Shown: one piece after another, positions 4,304 to 5,218 of the stretch
How positions within the stretch are numbered: position 1 is the first letter of the stretch
How the letters are laid out: each line of letters opens with the position of its first letter
Source of the DNA: Verrucomicrobiia bacterium
GTDB lineage: Bacteria; Verrucomicrobiota; Verrucomicrobiia; CAIQCK01
Direction: 5' to 3'
Length of the DNA: 5,218 bases
NCBI GenBank assembly: GCA_026417675.1
Contig: JAOACV010000236.1
Span: 1 to 5,218, forward strand
The notes under the pieces: generated by a model
What the model saw: the letters and a program-made list of their open reading frames with translations, nothing else
Told to the model about the DNA's origin: nothing
Databases searched by the model: none
Made by a program: the position numbers and the translations under genes

Positions 4304-5218
4304 TCACGCGAGCGCCAATTCGACAACCCTTCCACTGCGCGCCGACTCGTAACACGCGGACAGCACGCGCTGGCTCTGAAGACCGATGTCGGCGTTGATC
4401 GCCGGCTCGCGGTCTTCGAGGATGGCCTGGCTGAACTCCTCGATCTCGGCGCGATAGGGATTGACCGGAACGGGATTGATCGGAACGGCCCCGCTGCTGG
4501 CGGCGCGGGATTGTTGCGCGTCGTAACCGGCAGCCTCTCTTCCGAAGCAGGCGAGCATCTCGCCGGCGGCGCCCTGGCCGAGGGTGTTCCTGGCGAGGAT
4601 GCTTCCCATCGAGCCGTAGAGTTCCAACCGGTTCTGGCTGGCCTCGTCGGGCACGCAGAAAAAGGTGTCCACCACGCCCAGCGCGCCGTTCTGGAATACC
4701 AACGACGCCACGGCGCTGTCTTCGGCGGCATAACCGTGAACGGTGCGGCCGATGAAACAACTCACAGCGCGCACCGGCCCGAAGAACATCTCCAGCAGGT
4801 CCATGCAATGGCCGCCCATGTCCATCAGCGCGCCACCACCGCCCGTCTGCGGGTCCTGCCGCCACGCGCCTGGGATTGGGGGATACCAACAGGAGAGTTG
4901 GGCGCGGCCAAACACTGGCTTGCCGAGCCGGCCCTCGCGAATGATTCGGAGCGCGGCCTGATGTTGGGCCACGAAGCGCATCATGAACGCCACGCCGAGC
5001 CACACGCCGGCATTGCGGCAGGCGCCGATCATCGCCTCGGCGTCCGCGACGGTCATGCCGAGAGGTTTCTCGCTTAACACGTGTTTGCCGGCTTTCGCGC
5101 ACGCGATGGCCTGCTCGCGGTGCGCCGCGGGCGGCGAGGCAATATAGACGGCCTCGATGTCGCCGCGGAGCAATTCGTCCACCGTGGCCGCGGCGCGCGC
5201 GTGAAACTGATTTGCCAC
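4304..5218 (-). CDS. Gfo/Idh/MocA-family oxidoreductase, N-terminus cut off by window edge
   Basis: The visible 304 residues begin within the Rossmann domain. IEAVYIASPPAAHREQAIAC (21-40) and GKHVLSEKPLGM (44-55) match the second half of the nucleotide-binding fold, with EKP lysine K51. The GxGxxG fingerprint and about 50 residues lie beyond the right edge, judged by comparison with the complete paralogue at 866-2008, so the GTG at 5218 is not the true start. The C-terminal domain has GGGGALMDMGGHCMDLLEMF (126-145), carrying the canonical DxGxHxxD (D133, H137, D140), and VNPYRAEIEEFSQAI (252-266). The protein should be a cytoplasmic NAD(P)-dependent sugar or cyclitol dehydrogenase. A 15-bp tandem repeat adds an extra VPINP at 245-249. 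It lies 136 bases before the repressor gene on the same strand, with the repressor's own promoter between, so it is probably a neighbouring unit with a related role. Confidence 0.92.
   Translation of the reverse strand: MANQFHARAAATVDELLRGDIEAVYIASPPAAHREQAIACAKAGKHVLSEKPLGMTVADAEAMIGACRNAGVWLGVAFMMRFVAQHQAALRIIREGRLGKPVFGRAQLSCWYPPIPGAWRQDPQTGGGGALMDMGGHCMDLLEMFFGPVRAVSCFIGRTVHGYAAEDSAVASLVFQNGALGVVDTFFCVPDEASQNRLELYGSMGSILARNTLGQGAAGEMLACFGREAAGYDAQQSRAASSGAVPINPVPVNPYRAEIEEFSQAILEDREPAINADIGLQSQRVLSACYESARSGRVVELALA
4457..4486. repeat. 15-bp in-frame tandem repeat, two copies
   Basis: Two adjacent 15-base units, GGGATTGACCGGAAC at 4457-4471 and the same with one C-to-T change at 4472-4486 (plus strand). 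Read on the minus strand they encode VPINP then VPVNP within the upstream oxidoreductase, so the frame is preserved. This looks like a small duplication followed by one substitution. Confidence 0.85.

Noticed and set aside
4194..5102. Minus-strand open frame of 302 codons overlapping the upstream oxidoreductase
   Set aside because: It is in another frame over a clear Gfo/Idh/MocA coding region and translates to an arginine-rich, repeat-like sequence.
5216..5218. GTG at the right edge as start of the upstream oxidoreductase
   Set aside because: A start here would leave out the Rossmann GxGxxG and about 50 residues present in the paralogue, so the gene continues beyond the window.

Overview
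The window is 5,218 bases of GC-rich bacterial DNA carrying six protein genes, all on the minus strand, so transcription runs from right to left. I see no tRNA, rRNA, CRISPR array, insertion sequence or integrase, and no gene-free gap longer than 136 bases. Two Gfo/Idh/MocA-family oxidoreductases, a neutral-ceramidase-fold (PF04734) hydrolase and a class III aminotransferase near a DeoR regulator recall the sugar-catabolism regions of Verrucomicrobiota, Planctomycetota or Lentisphaerota. That placement is inference from gene content; no phylogenetic marker is present.

In transcription order: (1) 5218-4304, a Gfo/Idh/MocA oxidoreductase missing its first ~50 residues to the window edge. (2) 4303-4168, the only real intergenic region. 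It begins with a GC-rich hairpin just after the stop codon and then holds a promoter-like TTGACG-N17-CATAAT. A perfect 15-bp palindrome lies between and partly over the promoter boxes, and TGTT repeats occur every 10 bp. (3) 4167-3388, a DeoR-family repressor. (4) 3391-2021, a class III PLP aminotransferase that overlaps the repressor by ATGA. (5) 2008-866, a second, complete Gfo/Idh/MocA oxidoreductase 12 bases downstream. (6) 834-439, a 131-residue single-domain cupin resembling D-lyxose-isomerase-type sugar isomerases. (7) 442-1, the N-terminal 147 residues of a PF04734 protein, overlapping the cupin by ATGA and running off the left edge.

Genes 3 to 7 look like one operon: same strand, two 4-base overlaps, gaps of 12 and 31 bases, and an apparent autoregulated promoter in front. 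The enzymes suit breakdown or remodelling of a sugar, amino sugar or (amino)cyclitol: an NAD(P)-dependent polyol/sugar dehydrogenase, an aldose-ketose isomerase-like cupin, an aminotransferase acting on a keto group or primary amine, and a possible amidase/ceramidase-fold hydrolase. No transporter or kinase is visible, so the substrate cannot be read from this window. The combination may be a little-described catabolic cassette, but the pathway is a hypothesis; the family assignments are firmer.
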